Shown in pieces: positions 44,988 through 55,529 of a stretch of DNA of 64,000 bases; positions within the stretch are counted from its first letter, which is position 1, and the number at the start of each line of letters is the position of its first letter. This DNA comes from Tricholoma matsutake (lineage: Eukaryota > Basidiomycota > Agaricomycetes > Agaricales > Tricholomataceae), in assembly GCA_026075535.2 (NCBI GenBank), contig AP026543.1, positions 11,408,001-11,472,000 on the forward strand, given 5' to 3'. The notes under the pieces are model-generated. The model ran no database searches. It saw only the letters and a program-made list of their open reading frames with translations, and was not told where the DNA came from. The position numbers and the translations under genes are program-made.

Positions 44988-46104
44988 ATGAAAGACAATC
45001 TGGTAAAGAGCACAATCGAAGTGCTAAAGACAAAAGGAACTCCGCCGATAAAGTTGGCATTGGAAGATTGGAAGATAGAGGACAGCCTTCTATTTTTCCG
45101 AGACAGGTGCTATGTCCTGGACAATGGAGATCTACGGAAGAAACTGGTGCAAAAATACCATGAAGGGGTAACCAGCGGACACCCGGGACAATGGCAGACA
45201 ACTGAAATGGTTAGGAGAGACTACTGGTGGCCAAGAATGATGACATACATCAAAAACTATGTTGCTGGATGCGCAACATGCCAGCAAATGAAGGTCAACA
45301 CCCACCCGATGAAACTGCCTCTACAACGGATTAAATCTGAAGCAACAAGACCATTTGCGATGGTGACGACCGATTTCATAACTGACTTACCAAGAGTCTG
45401 ATGGTTATGATGCACTCATGGTTGTGGTAGACCATGGGCTTATGAAGGGGGTAATTTTTATCCCTTGCAGGCAAACTGTGGATGCATTAGGAGCGGCTAC
45501 CCTCTACCTAGACAATGTCTACAAACAATTCGGCCTCCCAGACAAGATCATCTCTGACAGAGACCCCAGATTCACCTCGCAGCTCTTCCAGGAACTAGGA
45601 AGATTGCTTGGAATCAAGCTGACAATGAGCACAGCCTACCATCCCCAGACCGACAGGGAGACAGAACGGGTGAATCAAGAAGTGGAGGTGTACCTGCGGA
45701 TCTTCTGCTCGAACAACCAGGAGAACTGGAAGCACCTCCTCCTGACTGCAGAGTTCACGCACAACCAGAGGATGCACTCCGTACAGAAGAACTCCCCATT
45801 CTACCTCATGATGGGCTATGAGCCCAAGGCAATCCCACTCCCATACCTGAAAATGAACATACTGGCCATAGAGAAGCAAATCGTCGCACTGCAATGGGCC
45901 CGAGATGAAGCAAAGGCAACTCACAAGTTAGCCAGACAGATGATGGCAGAAAGAATGACAAGGCACTTCATCCCATTCAAGGAAGGAGACAGAGTGTGGC
46001 TAGAAGCGAAGAACCTCAGGACGACTCATGCAACAAAGAAGCTGGCACCGAAAAGAGAAGGACCGTTCTCTATCAAGAAGGTCCTGAGCCCACTCTCCTA
46101 TTGA
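44988..46104 (+). pseudogene. Element D integrase
   Basis: Zinc region: YHEGVTSGHPGQWQTTEMV, DYWWPRMM, CATCQQMK. Catalytic core: first Asp VTTDFITDLP (near 45,366), then a one-base insertion near 45,397 that shifts the frame, VVVDHG, second Asp SDRDPRFTS (near 45,557), and Glu in TDRETERVNQE (near 45,655). The C-terminal part reads FIPFKEGDRVWLEAKNL and KREGPFSIKKVL, a GPF motif. A TGA at 46,102 replaces arginine before the chromodomain part. Confidence 0.9.
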
Positions 46105-46401
46105 CTGAAGTTACCAGAACAGTGGAAAATACACCCAGTATTCCATGCGGCACTTCTTTCCCCATACAAAGAAACCGAGACACATGGACCGAACTTCCCA
46201 GAACCACTGCCCGACCTGATAGAAGGTGAATCAGAGTATGAAGTGGAAGCAATCATCAGACATAAAAAGAAAGGAAGGACCATGCACTTCTTAGTGAAGT
46301 GGGTCAGATACCCAACCTCGGAGAACTCATGGGAGCCCGAGGGAAACCTGAAACATGCCAAGACAATCCTAGGGGCATATAAACAACAACGACAGCTGTA
46401 G
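46105..46401 (+). pseudogene. Element D chromodomain
   Basis: Continues in frame after the TGA: LKLPEQWKIHPVFHAALLSP, then EYEVEAIIRHKKKGRTMHFL, VKWVRYPTSENSWEPEGNL, and a stop at about 46,399. This is a canonical chromodomain, with EYEVE, the VKW strand and the NSWEP motif all present. Confidence 0.88.
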
Positions 46402-46481
46402 AAACCAGGACCAAAATGCCCACCAAACCAACTACAGTGAAACCACCTCCAGAAAAGAAAAAGATGAACCCATGACGGCAT

Positions 46482-46710
46482 GACTAGATGAACCATGCTC
46501 ACTGGAATAGAGATTCTTGCCACTGTTGTTGGCATGATCCTGGCTATTGCTACAGCCCTTACCTTTGCATTCTGCCTTTATGCAATCTTTTGACCAAGAC
46601 CTGAACCCCCAATTACAGACATTGAATTCTCCATTCTACAATGCCCCACTGAGAACCCCCTTTCTAATGACACCACCAACTCGTTGATGCCACTGCCCGA
46701 GGCAGCATGA
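46482..46710 (+). pseudogene. Element D small ORF with one membrane segment
   Basis: Between the pol stop and the 3' LTR a short frame begins at a Met near 46,482 or 46,497 (MLTGIEILATVVG) and runs through about 25 uninterrupted hydrophobic residues (MILAIATALTFAFCLYAIF). A TGA near 46,590 stands where CGA would read on, and the frame then continues RPEPPITDIEF to a stop near 46,710. About 70-77 residues if read through. I do not recognise it. A single-pass membrane protein is what the sequence suggests; a chance ORF remains possible. Confidence 0.45.
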
Positions 46711-46851
46711 ACAAGAAGAATCCAATCATGGTCTGAATTTGGACATGATTTATTCCTCCATCGCACCCCATGACCCTGCCCGACCTCCTGATTGGAGAAG
46801 AGGAAAAGATTTTGATCAAAGTCAGTGACTTCGAAGATAGAGAGAGGGTGA

Positions 46852-47497
46852 TGTTATGATTTTGCTATCTGGACCTGCAAGACCGGGCACTTCATTTTTC
46901 CTTCCTGACACGACATGACTCACTTCTGATGGAGACACCCCCTGATCTGACTCCTGTCGATCGACATGCTGCGCTGCAGTATTCCGTGACATCGGACGCC
47001 TCGTGCTTGGCATGAGGGTTATTTGCTATTGTTCTTTGACATGCTGCGCTGTAGCACTCCTTGACATCGGACGCCTCATGCTAGGCATGAGGCTTACTGT
47101 TCTATTGTCCCTTCTATATTTACTTGACAAGGATCTCATATTCCAATTGGATGATAGACATTCTCTGAGCTGTATATAAGCTACAGTAATACTGCTTGTA
47201 TTCCCTAGCTTGACCTAATTCAAATAATGGTCTTAGACTCAACCAGAACATTTGACAGCTTAGGAAGCCCCTAGCTGTGATAAACTCAAACTCGACAGTG
47301 GGAAAGCCTCCAACTGTGATATACAAACCAACGGTCTGCTCAGAAAGCCTCTGAGTACGGACAGCTGTGACGACTTGAGGAAGTACCCAAGCGCCCAATA
47401 CACTAGGAAAGCCTCCTAGTGCAATATGAGACAGTTGGAAAGCCTCCAACGGTAACATATGAAGCCAAGGCTGAGTTAGGGACCTATAGTCTTAACA
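46852..47497 (+). repeat. Element D 3' LTR
   Basis: 646 bp, beginning TGTTATGATTTTGC and ending AGTCTTAACA. It is shorter than the 5' LTR mainly because CCATGACATTGGACCC-type sequence near its start is missing. Confidence 0.92.
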
Positions 47498-47838
47498 GGG
47501 AGAGATAGGAAGAGCAGGTATGTCTTCAGCCAACTTCAAAGGGTCAGAGAGGGGAACAGTCATGGAATTAGATTCATTCTCTGGGGATTCAACTGACAAA
47601 ACTTCAAAATGGTTATGGACAGGCAACACATATGATTCACTCGCTGCGAATAGAAAAATCCTGCTCCTCTACAACTTCTGACTTGATCTCCTCTGCAACC
47701 TGATCCTTCACTTCCTCGACATGTACAAATGCCAACAGCTGGAGGAGTTCATCTCACCCCTCAGGGGTGAGCATGTGGATATCCTGACGATGGGGACATG
47801 CTCTGGCCATGTGCCCAGTTTCCCCACAGTGGTTGGAA
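47498..47838 (-). pseudogene. Gypsy B3 fragment, piece 3 (protease start and gag end)
   Basis: Resumes element B sequence after D (B 33,150 to about 33,480). The complement reads a protease N-part, the gag-pol overlap, and the gag knuckle region CGETGHMARACPHRQDI (near 47,780-47,835), where it ends. Confidence 0.82.
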
Positions 47839-48220
47839 GGATGCTGAGTTTGGCAGCCTACACTAGACTTAGGTTTGATAAAAGACAGGATCAAATTATC
47901 TTCATTGCATGGAAGTAGGAACCATAAGTTACCACAAATAAAAGAATAGGAAGTTACTATACCTTCATTGCATGGAAGTAGGAACAAAGGTTAAAGAATA
48001 AAAAATAAGTAATATATAAGAAAAAGATTGACTGTGTAAGTAAAAGGCCACATCAAGCGTAGTGTGTGATTTGGGAAGGCCGCATCAGTCATAGTCACAT
48101 AATAGGAAGGTACTGCATCAATAGGATAATGTCGGCACTGCTGGATGTGGATAGAAGAGTAATAAGGATGTATGGTGCCGTTGCCAGGATGCATGTCGCC
48201 AGTTGTTGTTGTTGTATTCA
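47839..48220. other. Unassigned sequence with short direct repeat
   Basis: TTCATTGCATGGAAGTAGGA occurs twice, near 47,900 and 47,966. No gene recognised. Confidence 0.5.
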
Positions 48221-48223
48221 CTG

Positions 48224-48535
48224 GTGGCTGTGCCGGCGGCAAGGGTGATTGTGTCAACAATGTGTGTGGCTGTGTCGGCACTGTGGGAGTGTGTTGGCGG
48301 TGTAGGGTGGCCATAACTCACTGTAACACAGACTTGGTATATCTGGTGTTGGTGAGTTGTTTATGCACCATAGGTGGCTATGCTATTGCCGGTGGCTGTG
48401 CCAGCAGCAAGGGTGGTTGTGTCGGTGATGTGTGTGGCTGTGCTGGTGCCATGGAAGTGTGTAATGGTGGTGTAGTAATGTAACACAGACATTGGTATGT
48501 CTGGTGTTGGTGAGTTGTTTATGTGCTGTATTTTT
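48224..48535. repeat. Two-unit tandem repeat, about 155 bp per unit
   Basis: Units share GGTGGCTGTGCC, GTGTGTGGCTGTG, TAACACAGACATTGGTAT and CTGGTGTTGGTGAGTTGTTT in the same order. Unit 1 is about 48,224-48,372 and unit 2 about 48,373-48,535. Confidence 0.75.
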
Positions 48536-49058
48536 CTTCAAAGGAATGCCATGATGCTGAGATTCAGGAACAATGATTAGTGAGAGCTTCAAGCTGTGCT
48601 GGTCAAAACATACCGTCTTCCAGATTATAATCTGGAAGAGGCCTCCACCCCCTTCCAGCTTCAAACACATCTTCAAATTGTCTTCAAGCCATGTTCATAC
48701 TCAGTAGTGCATCTGTTGACCTACTGCTAATGTGTGTTTGTACCCTCACAAGTTGTTTCTTATGCATTTGGAATGCATGTCTGCCATATCATCCACAACC
48801 ACAGTAATATAAGATTTCCATTTTTGCTTATTTCTTGCTCAATTTTGGTGTGATTCTGCAACTTGAAGTTCTTGTGTACAAGTCATCTTGACTTACATCA
48901 ACAACCAGCCAGTGGTCCAACTATGGTGCCAGAGCCCTGGGTTTTTCTGTCAGCCACCATCTGTCTGGTCATTTGCATCATTCACTGAGCTGGTTATTAC
49001 CCTCCTTTTTGTTGCTAGTCCAGTGTCAGGTGCATTGAACCCTATGCTAGTCACTTCT
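48536..49058. other. Unassigned; possible PBS-like site
   Basis: No gene. ATGGTGCCAGAGCC near 48,924 resembles a retroelement primer-binding site next to CATCAACA, so an old LTR end is possible. A perfect hairpin TCTTCCAGATTATAATCTGG lies near 48,612. Confidence 0.35.
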
Positions 49059-49654
49059 TGTTAAGACTATAGGTCCTTAACTCAGCCTTGGCTTTGCATG
49101 TTGCAGTTGGAGGCTTTCCAACAGTATCAGGTTCTGTCCTAGACTTGGGTGCTTCCCTAGTCAATATGGCTATCTGTACTTAGAGGCTTTCTAAGTAGAC
49201 TGTCTGTTGTGTATCACAGTTAGGCTTTCCAACTGTCGAGTTTGAGTTTATGACAGCTAGAGGCCTTCTAAGCTCTCGAGTATTCTGGTTGAGTTTAAGA
49301 CTGTTGATTGAATTAGGTCAAGCTGAAGAATACAGGGAATGTAGTTACAGCTTATATACAGTTCTGAACTACTTATTGTCCAATCAGAATGTGAGATGCT
49401 TGTCAAGTAAGAACAATAGAAAGATAAGCCTCATGCCTAGCATGAGGTGTCCAATGTCATGGAGTGCTTCAGCACAGCATGTCAGAGGACAATAGAGGGT
49501 AAGCCTCATGCCTGGCATGAGGCATCCAATGTCAAGGGTCCAATGTCACAGAGTCTCTTGTTGGAGTGAGTCAAGTAGGAAAGAAAAAATGAAGTGCCCA
49601 GCCTCACCAGTGCATGCATGGTCATCGCAAGTTATGATGCAAGAAATTGTAACA
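49059..49654 (-). mobile_element. Solo LTR of the D family, TSD CTTCT
   Basis: Its complement follows the D LTR from the 3' end TGTTAAGACTATAGGTCC (left) to a diverged 5' end AAATTGTAACA (right). CTTCT flanks both sides (49,054-49,058; 49,655-49,659). No internal region. Strongly diverged from the D LTRs, so an older member. Confidence 0.88.
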
Positions 49655-49739
49655 CTTCTGGCCTAATCTTCTGCAAGATTGCTCTGCTGGTGAATCTTGA
49701 TTCCTTTTTTTGAACTCCAGTTCTGTTGGTCTGGGAGAG

Positions 49740-50010
49740 ACACCTAGTGCGAGGTCTTTACACTGCCCCATATGTTCTGCGTGGATCCGTGCAGAATTGC
49801 GTGGACTCTGCATGGATCTGCACAGACTCCATATAGATTTACATCCCATCTAATGAACAGTTTTAGTTATGCAACAGGGGCAGACAGTCCGCATGGATCC
49901 GCATGGACTAGCTCAGATTCCACACTTTTTACTCAGATTCCATGGATTTCGGCCATCCGCATCCGAGATCAGACAGCAAGTACAAGCAAGGACCAGCAAG
50001 GACAGTCTGC
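49740..50010. repeat. GGATCCGCATGGAC word repeat
   Basis: Contains TACACTGCCCCATATGTTCT followed by many CGCATGGA, GGATCCG and CTGCATGGA words in both orientations. The same phrase occurs inverted at 61,575-61,600, so the two are copies of one dispersed family, probably MITEs. Ends not resolved. Confidence 0.6.
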
Positions 50011-50381
50011 ATGCATCCAAGCAGACCATTTGAGCTTAGCAAAATAATGTCATGAATGGTGTTTGAACTCGGAGCCTCATGGCTAACTAATAAGTACAGA
50101 TGCCCATTACTGTTACACTACGCAGCCATTATTGTTTGTAGCTATTGATGCAACTACATATGACTGTTTGGCTTTGTATGACAAAGCACACAGCCACGTC
50201 ATCAACATTGCCAGCTCATCACTCACCACCACCCCCATCGACGATGACCATGCCGCCACCTCACTCCCTCCCTCCTTCCCTCTCTACCACCACCATCTCC
50301 ACTCTACCCACATCACCTCCACCCACTCCCAGCCCCATTCCACGGCCATGAAGAGCTGCCAACAAGCTGACCAGAAGCAAC
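50011..50381. other. Low-complexity CACC-rich segment
   Basis: CA/CC-rich sequence before the two tandem intron-like cassettes. A frame here is short and of low complexity. No gene supported. Confidence 0.45.
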
Positions 50382-50483
50382 GCGGGCCCAAACAACGCAA
50401 TTGCATCGTTTGGGCCATAGGTAATTTTTATTTATTCATTTCTTCTTTTTATCAATTAACTAATTGTTTTCTTTGTTTTTTAG
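50382..50483 (+). repeat. Intron-like cassette, copy 5
   Basis: A stem-loop GGGCCCAAAC / GTTTGGGCC (50,384-50,416), then GTAATTTTTATTT at 50,421, a branch-like ATTAACTAATT, and TTTTTTAG ending at 50,483, followed by GTTCTAATCTACAG. 63 bases from donor to acceptor. Confidence 0.7.
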
Positions 50484-50548
50484 GTTCTAATCTACAGGTA
50501 ACAACTCCACAGCCATGAAGAGCTGCAAACAAGCTGACCAGAAGCAAC

Positions 50549-50648
50549 GTGGGCCCAAACGACACAATTGCATCATTTGGGCTGTAGGTAATTTTTTTAT
50601 TCATTTCTTCTTTTTCTCAACTAACTAATTGTTTTCTTTGTTTTTTAG
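50549..50648 (+). repeat. Intron-like cassette, copy 6 (tandem to copy 5)
   Basis: GTGGGCCCAAAC...ATTTGGGC stem, GTAATTTTTTTATTC from 50,588, branch-like CAACTAACTAATT, TTTTTTAG to 50,648, again followed by GTTCTAATCTACAG. Period to copy 5 is 167 bases, and the exon-like flank CATGAAGAGCTGC is also duplicated. Confidence 0.7.
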
Positions 50649-50803
50649 GTTCTAATCTACAGGTAATGACAGACGACAATGCAGGATGATGCAAACCCCC
50701 CCAAAACAGATGAAAACAAGAACCAGGGCCCCACCACGACCACCCACGGCGATGGATGACACACCACCCGCCCCCAGCCCCATGACACTGATGAAACTGA
50801 CAC

Positions 50804-51860
50804 TGTGGCAGGGTAGATGGTCTACTGGGAGTTCATTGATGAAGGTCATCACATCACAAAGAATGAGGTAAGTGTAGTCGTGTGGATGAGTGGAGAAAAG
50901 AACTAGTGTGAGGGGAAGAGTTTGACAGACAGTAGGTACAACGGGCAACGCAAATGCATTCAACAGAGTCACATGATGCACGCATTGGAAACATGGGTCG
51001 TCGAATGCAAAGTATTGGTTTCTGCACCTTGGTGTGCAGAAGACTTGGGAGACTAAAGAGAGACCTTATGTGGGGAGCGTAAAGTGAAGGGTCAAGAAAG
51101 AATGCGCTCCATTTGACAGGTGGGAGGACACCTAAATACAAACAGGCCATAATTACAAGCTAAATCTGATTGTGCACGTTCTCCTGTGCTGACAGCCTGA
51201 GCAACCAGAAATGAACAATAAAAAGAAAAGGGATTGCTGGATTTGGGGTGGTGATGGGAAGGTTCTATACTAATGAATCATCCTTGAAGGAAGCAAGATG
51301 GCTCGTCAAATCCTCATCTAAGAGTCTTGCCACCAGGAATGGCTCGGGGAGAGGCTGTCATTGAGTTCCTCTATTGACGTTGCATCGCCTGTACCCCCTG
51401 CAAGCATGGAGGATACCCAGATGATACCCCTCAACCCTATTGTCCAGTGGCTCAACCCATCGAGTCAGATTTAACTGGCCAAAGTGTTGAAGTTTGACGT
51501 TTTGGATCATTGAAGCAAAAAGGTACAAGAAGAGAAACTGTAAAAGGCAAAACAAGAAGGGGAAAGATGAAAATCTCAGGACCAATCCTTCAAACTGGCG
51601 ATGCTGTCAAAGAGAAGGCCGAGGGAGCTGAGAGTGCGGCGATGCACATCAGTCACGCAGTGAAATATCGACCTAAATTAAATATAATAACCTGTGAAAC
51701 AGAAATATCAGATGATAAACCGGTCAATTGAAGCTGTTGAGTATATGGGGACACATCAAGAATGTATGAAGGAATGGGGTCATTGTCATGTAACTGAAGG
51801 CTTCCTGGAAAATTCTGGAAATGGTAGGGGTTGACAAGTGGGACTCGTCACCCTACCACA
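50804..51860 (-). repeat. Element E 3' LTR
   Basis: 1057 bp, identical in length to the 5' LTR. An open plus-strand frame of 73 codons (51,510-51,731) is antisense to the element and encodes the same peptide in both LTRs. Confidence 0.93.
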
Positions 51861-52009
51861 GGTGGGGGAGACTTCATGATGCCCTCATTGTGCTGGAATA
51901 AAGGACAGAAACAAAAAAAAAAAAAAAACGGTCAAAGCAATTATCATAAGGCACTAGCCGAGGAACGCGAAAATTCGGAAGTCATCTGCAGGAGGTCGAC
52001 GATGTTGTG

Positions 52010-54155
52010 TCAGCAGCGAGTAGAGTTGACATGGATGAGGGGAAGGGGAAAAACTGGATCTAAGAGGGAACATTTGTCAGCATCTTCAGTTCCAAGCATG
52101 TCGTCAAGCTCGCCAATCATGGACTGCGTATACTCCTGGCAATTACCTATGAGGAATATTGGGTACTTGATGAGGTTGATGTTGTGAGGGACCATCCACA
52201 GCCCATGGTCTGGGCCATCCAGTGGTACTTGGGCAATGGTGTATGGATAGCTGTCACAAGTTGATCTGGACCCCATGCCAAAAACAGGAAAGCTTGACAA
52301 GACAGACTTGATGGTTTGTCGATCTTTCCTATAATAGAACAGCTTTAGTCGATCCTTTGATATCTTACCTCGCTTCATGGTTCCATCAACCTCTCTGATC
52401 TGGTAAGTTGTGTCACTAAGTTTGCAATGAATCACAAAAGGGCCACTCCACCATGGCGATAACTTGTGCCCTAGTTGGTTGTCGAGCCACGTTTCGTGAA
52501 CTAGTACCCATGTACCTATGTCAAAATCATTAGTAACAAGATACTTTTCATATCTGTTGTTGAAGTCATCAACTGCTCATTGACGATCAGGCTTCTGCTT
52601 TTCGAGAGCCTCTTCCAGGACGTTGTCTCATTGTGAAATCTGTTGAGCTCTGATGGTGATCAGATCCTCTGTCATAATTACCTTGTCCCGATTCCCAGGT
52701 TCAGTCTGCAATGTTGAAGGCAAGGAGAGGTTGACGCCCCAGGAGTAAATAATATGGTGAATGGCCTGTCATACGTGAGGCAGTACAACGTATCGCAAGA
52801 AGGACAGTGTGAAGGTAAAGTGGCCACCACGATGGGTGGTCACCACACACGCACACGAGTGCATTCACAAGAACTTGATGAGCGTGTTCCACAATGGCAT
52901 TTCCCTGTGGATGATAAGGGGATGAGAGGATAACTGTAACTCCATACCGTGCAAATAAAATTCTCACAGTGCCTTTAAACTCTGATCCTCTGTCAATGAC
53001 ACAGTAGGGTATACAACCGAAATGGCAAATGATGTCTTGGTAGATGAAATCGGCCCATGCTTCAGATGTGTTCCACCTGACAGCATGAGCTTCAGGCCAC
53101 TCAATCGCTGGCTCCTGCGCATGTAATAGGAACCGAACTCCACCATGGTCTCTCTCCATGTAGACTGTGTCGAAGTGGAAGCAGCGAAGCATTGCTGAAT
53201 TCCAAGTAGGGGAGAATGGGATCTTTGGGCACATCTTAGAGCAGAGTTGGCAGCTGTAGCATGATCGCACAAAGTAGGCGACATCATTGTAGAGGTTGGG
53301 CCAATAGTACCATTCTGAGATCAGTTTGTAAGTTCCATCATGCCCACAGTGGCCAACTTTGTTGTGTACCTGTGCTAGAATGGATTTTTGCCTTTCGAAA
53401 TCAGTGATGACAAGTCGGGGAGTTTTCCCCCCCTTTTGCAACTTCCATAGGCGGTCATCATGCAAACCAAAAACACGCGCCCACGACAAAAACTTCTTTC
53501 GCTCCCATAAACTGTCACAACATAGAGGTATAATGCCATCCTTCAGATAGGCAAGAATATCCTGCCAGAGCTCAGGTGACTCGAAGTTGGCTGTTCCATA
53601 AGCATGAGAAACACATGCAATATACCCATCTGGGTCCACATCTTCATAGTTCAGTCTGGTGTCTGTACACTCATGGGCATTAATAAGACCAGCACCACCA
53701 TAGGAAGAGTCAGAAACAACTGGGGGCACACCTTTGCATAGTATTGACATATATTCATAGCCGTATGTTGTCACCTTGAGTTCAACCAAATCCTCGCCAA
53801 GCAAAAGCTCAACAGTGGCAGAAGAAGGTGTATGGCAGTTTTCAAACTCATGGCCCATGTAGCTCAGGGAATCTGTACTCTTTAGTAGCGACCACATCAA
53901 CAGATTACCTTTACACTGTGCCAAGTCAAGACATGAAGGGTCGAAACCGAACCCATCATAACGCCTGATAGTGCCAACATTGGGGTCATGCAGGTCATCT
54001 TTTTTGTCAAACAGGAGGGATGGAACCATCGACAAAATCATGAGTGAACTAAAGTCAGCATAGGGAACACGTAGTCGGGGGCGGAAGGAGTTCATGACTT
54101 GACCAAGATAATTCATAGTCAAGGCAGTGAGTGAACAGCAAGTGGACATGAATAA
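52010..54155 (-). pseudogene. Element E integrase with GPF module
   Basis: Zinc region: HNKVGHCGHDGTYKLISEWY, SCYSCQLCSK. DDE core: FHFDTVYMERDHGG, VIDRGSEFKGTV, GNAIVEHAHQVL. It ends near 52,701 and, after breaks at 52,435-52,700, continues to the C-terminal module SGPFVIHCKLSDTTYQI and GKISKDRLKLFYYR. This GPY/F-type tail replaces a chromodomain, unlike A, B and D. The first 200 residues (54,149 downward) are a linker of unknown role. Decayed but clear. Confidence 0.88.
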
Positions 54156-55526
54156 TCAGGGGGGAAGTTTACTGCAAGTACTCCCAATGAATTTATCCAA
54201 GTATTCCTCAGGGTCTTCATCATCAAAGTCGCAGTCAGATTGTCTTCTCCTTGACAGTCCATCAGGTGCCTGGTGTTTTTCTGCGGCAACGTGGTTAACT
54301 TTGAAATCAAAAAGGGAAAGATACATCACCCATTGCATCATAGGTGCATTTGGGAGGTCCGGGGATTTCATCATTTCTATCAGGAATTTAGCATCGACTT
54401 CCAGACGGAAGTGTATACCCAATATTCGGTGTTGCAAATCCTTCAGTGTGCAAAACACTCCAAAGAGCTCGCATTTGGGTTGGGAATAGCAAGATTTGGT
54501 TTCACTAAAGGTGCAGGACCCATATATAACGGGATGCTTCTCTTCTTTGACATATTGATAGACCACCCAGCCAGCACCGTTCGAACAAGAGTCGACTGCC
54601 ATGACCACCAGGCCATTGTCCAAAGATCTGGGTAATGCAGTAATCAGCTTGGCAGTATCATAATCGAGGCACACTAAGACAGGAGCTGTAGATACTAATT
54701 CCTTAAGTTTTTTGAATGCATCACGTGTGGCGTCGTCGAAGTAAAATTCGAGGTTTGTCTGTCTCGTGAGGATTGTTAGTGGTTTCACAATGGAGGAGAA
54801 ACCTTTTATCCATTTACGGCCAACCCCCACTGTTCCCAGAAATCCACAGACTTCAGAAACACTTTGGGGTACCAGCCAGTTGATTATTTTTGTTACTAAG
54901 CCATGGCCCAGGTGCCAGCCTTCTCGAGAGACTGTTGTGCCCACCACATTGAGCTTTGGTGTCACAAGAACAAATTTCCAGCCTGATGCAGTGATGCCTG
55001 CGGTGATAAATTGCACTAGAAATTGGTCAACCGTAGTTGCGTATTCATAAATGAACCTTTGAATCCCTGGTGCCATTTCTTTGTCGTTATATGTGGAGGT
55101 TCCCCCTGCAAAGCTAACATCATCAATAAATATGTCACCATTTTCAGGGATATCCTCTCAAAGCACATGCCAAATGCACTGCTGAAATTCTGGTACTGAG
55201 TTCGTTGCTCCCTGAGGAAGTACTGTAAGTCTGTGTGGGCCGATAATGGAGTTAAAAGTGGTAAGAGGGCGTGAGGAGACTGCCAGAATGTGGCCGTCAT
55301 ATCCTGCAAACAAGTCAGCAAGACCATAAATGACCCTGCCAACTAGCCCTTCAGCAAAGTCATCCATGCGTGGCGGAAGTGCCGAATCTCTGACTGTGAC
55401 CCTGTTCAGCTCTTGGACATCATGAACAATTCGGAGGCCCAGTTTTTTGAGGACCGTAAAAATCCTAGAACGGTAAGACGCAGCTGAATACTCATACTTG
55501 CCAGCCGCCTTCTGATCCAATAGCAT
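54156..55526 (-). pseudogene. Element E reverse transcriptase and RNase H
   Basis: RT: RIVHDVQELNRVTVRDSALP, VIYGLADLFAGYDGHILAVS, LTVLPQGATNSVPEFQQCIW, TGA at 55,155 where arginine is expected, then GDIFIDDVSFAG: the catalytic motif is FIDD, a permitted variant of YxDD. Connection: EVCGFLGTVGVGRKWIKGF. RNase H: VMAVDSCSNGAGWVVYQYV, SCTFSETKSCYSQPKCELFG, HFRLEVDAKFLIEMM, and the end YLSLFDFKVNHVAAEKH. It belongs to a different gypsy lineage from A-D by these motifs. Confidence 0.9.
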
Positions 55527-55529
55527 TTT

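Larger units (their letters stand above)
40335..47497 (+). mobile_element. Gypsy element D, 7.16 kb, TSD GGGAG
   Basis: LTRs at 40,335-41,034 (700 bp) and 46,852-47,497 (646 bp) begin TGTTA(C/T)GATTT and end AGTCTTAACA. GGGAG flanks both sides (40,330-40,334; 47,498-47,502). Gag, protease, RT, RNase H, integrase and chromodomain are in order on the plus strand, then a small membrane-type ORF. The two LTRs differ by an indel of about 40 bases near 40,470, a smaller one near 40,930, and many transitions. Inserted into fragment B3. Confidence 0.95.

Noticed and set aside
48900..48940. A copia LTR ending with a primer-binding site
   Set aside because: ATGGTGCCAGAGCC is suggestive, but no matching second LTR or copia coding sequence lies nearby, so I list it only as a possible site.
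51510..51731. A 73-codon frame encoding an identical peptide in both E LTRs (also 59,755-59,976)
   Set aside because: The two copies differ at only two bases here, both silent, which is too few to show selection, and the frame is antisense to the element.
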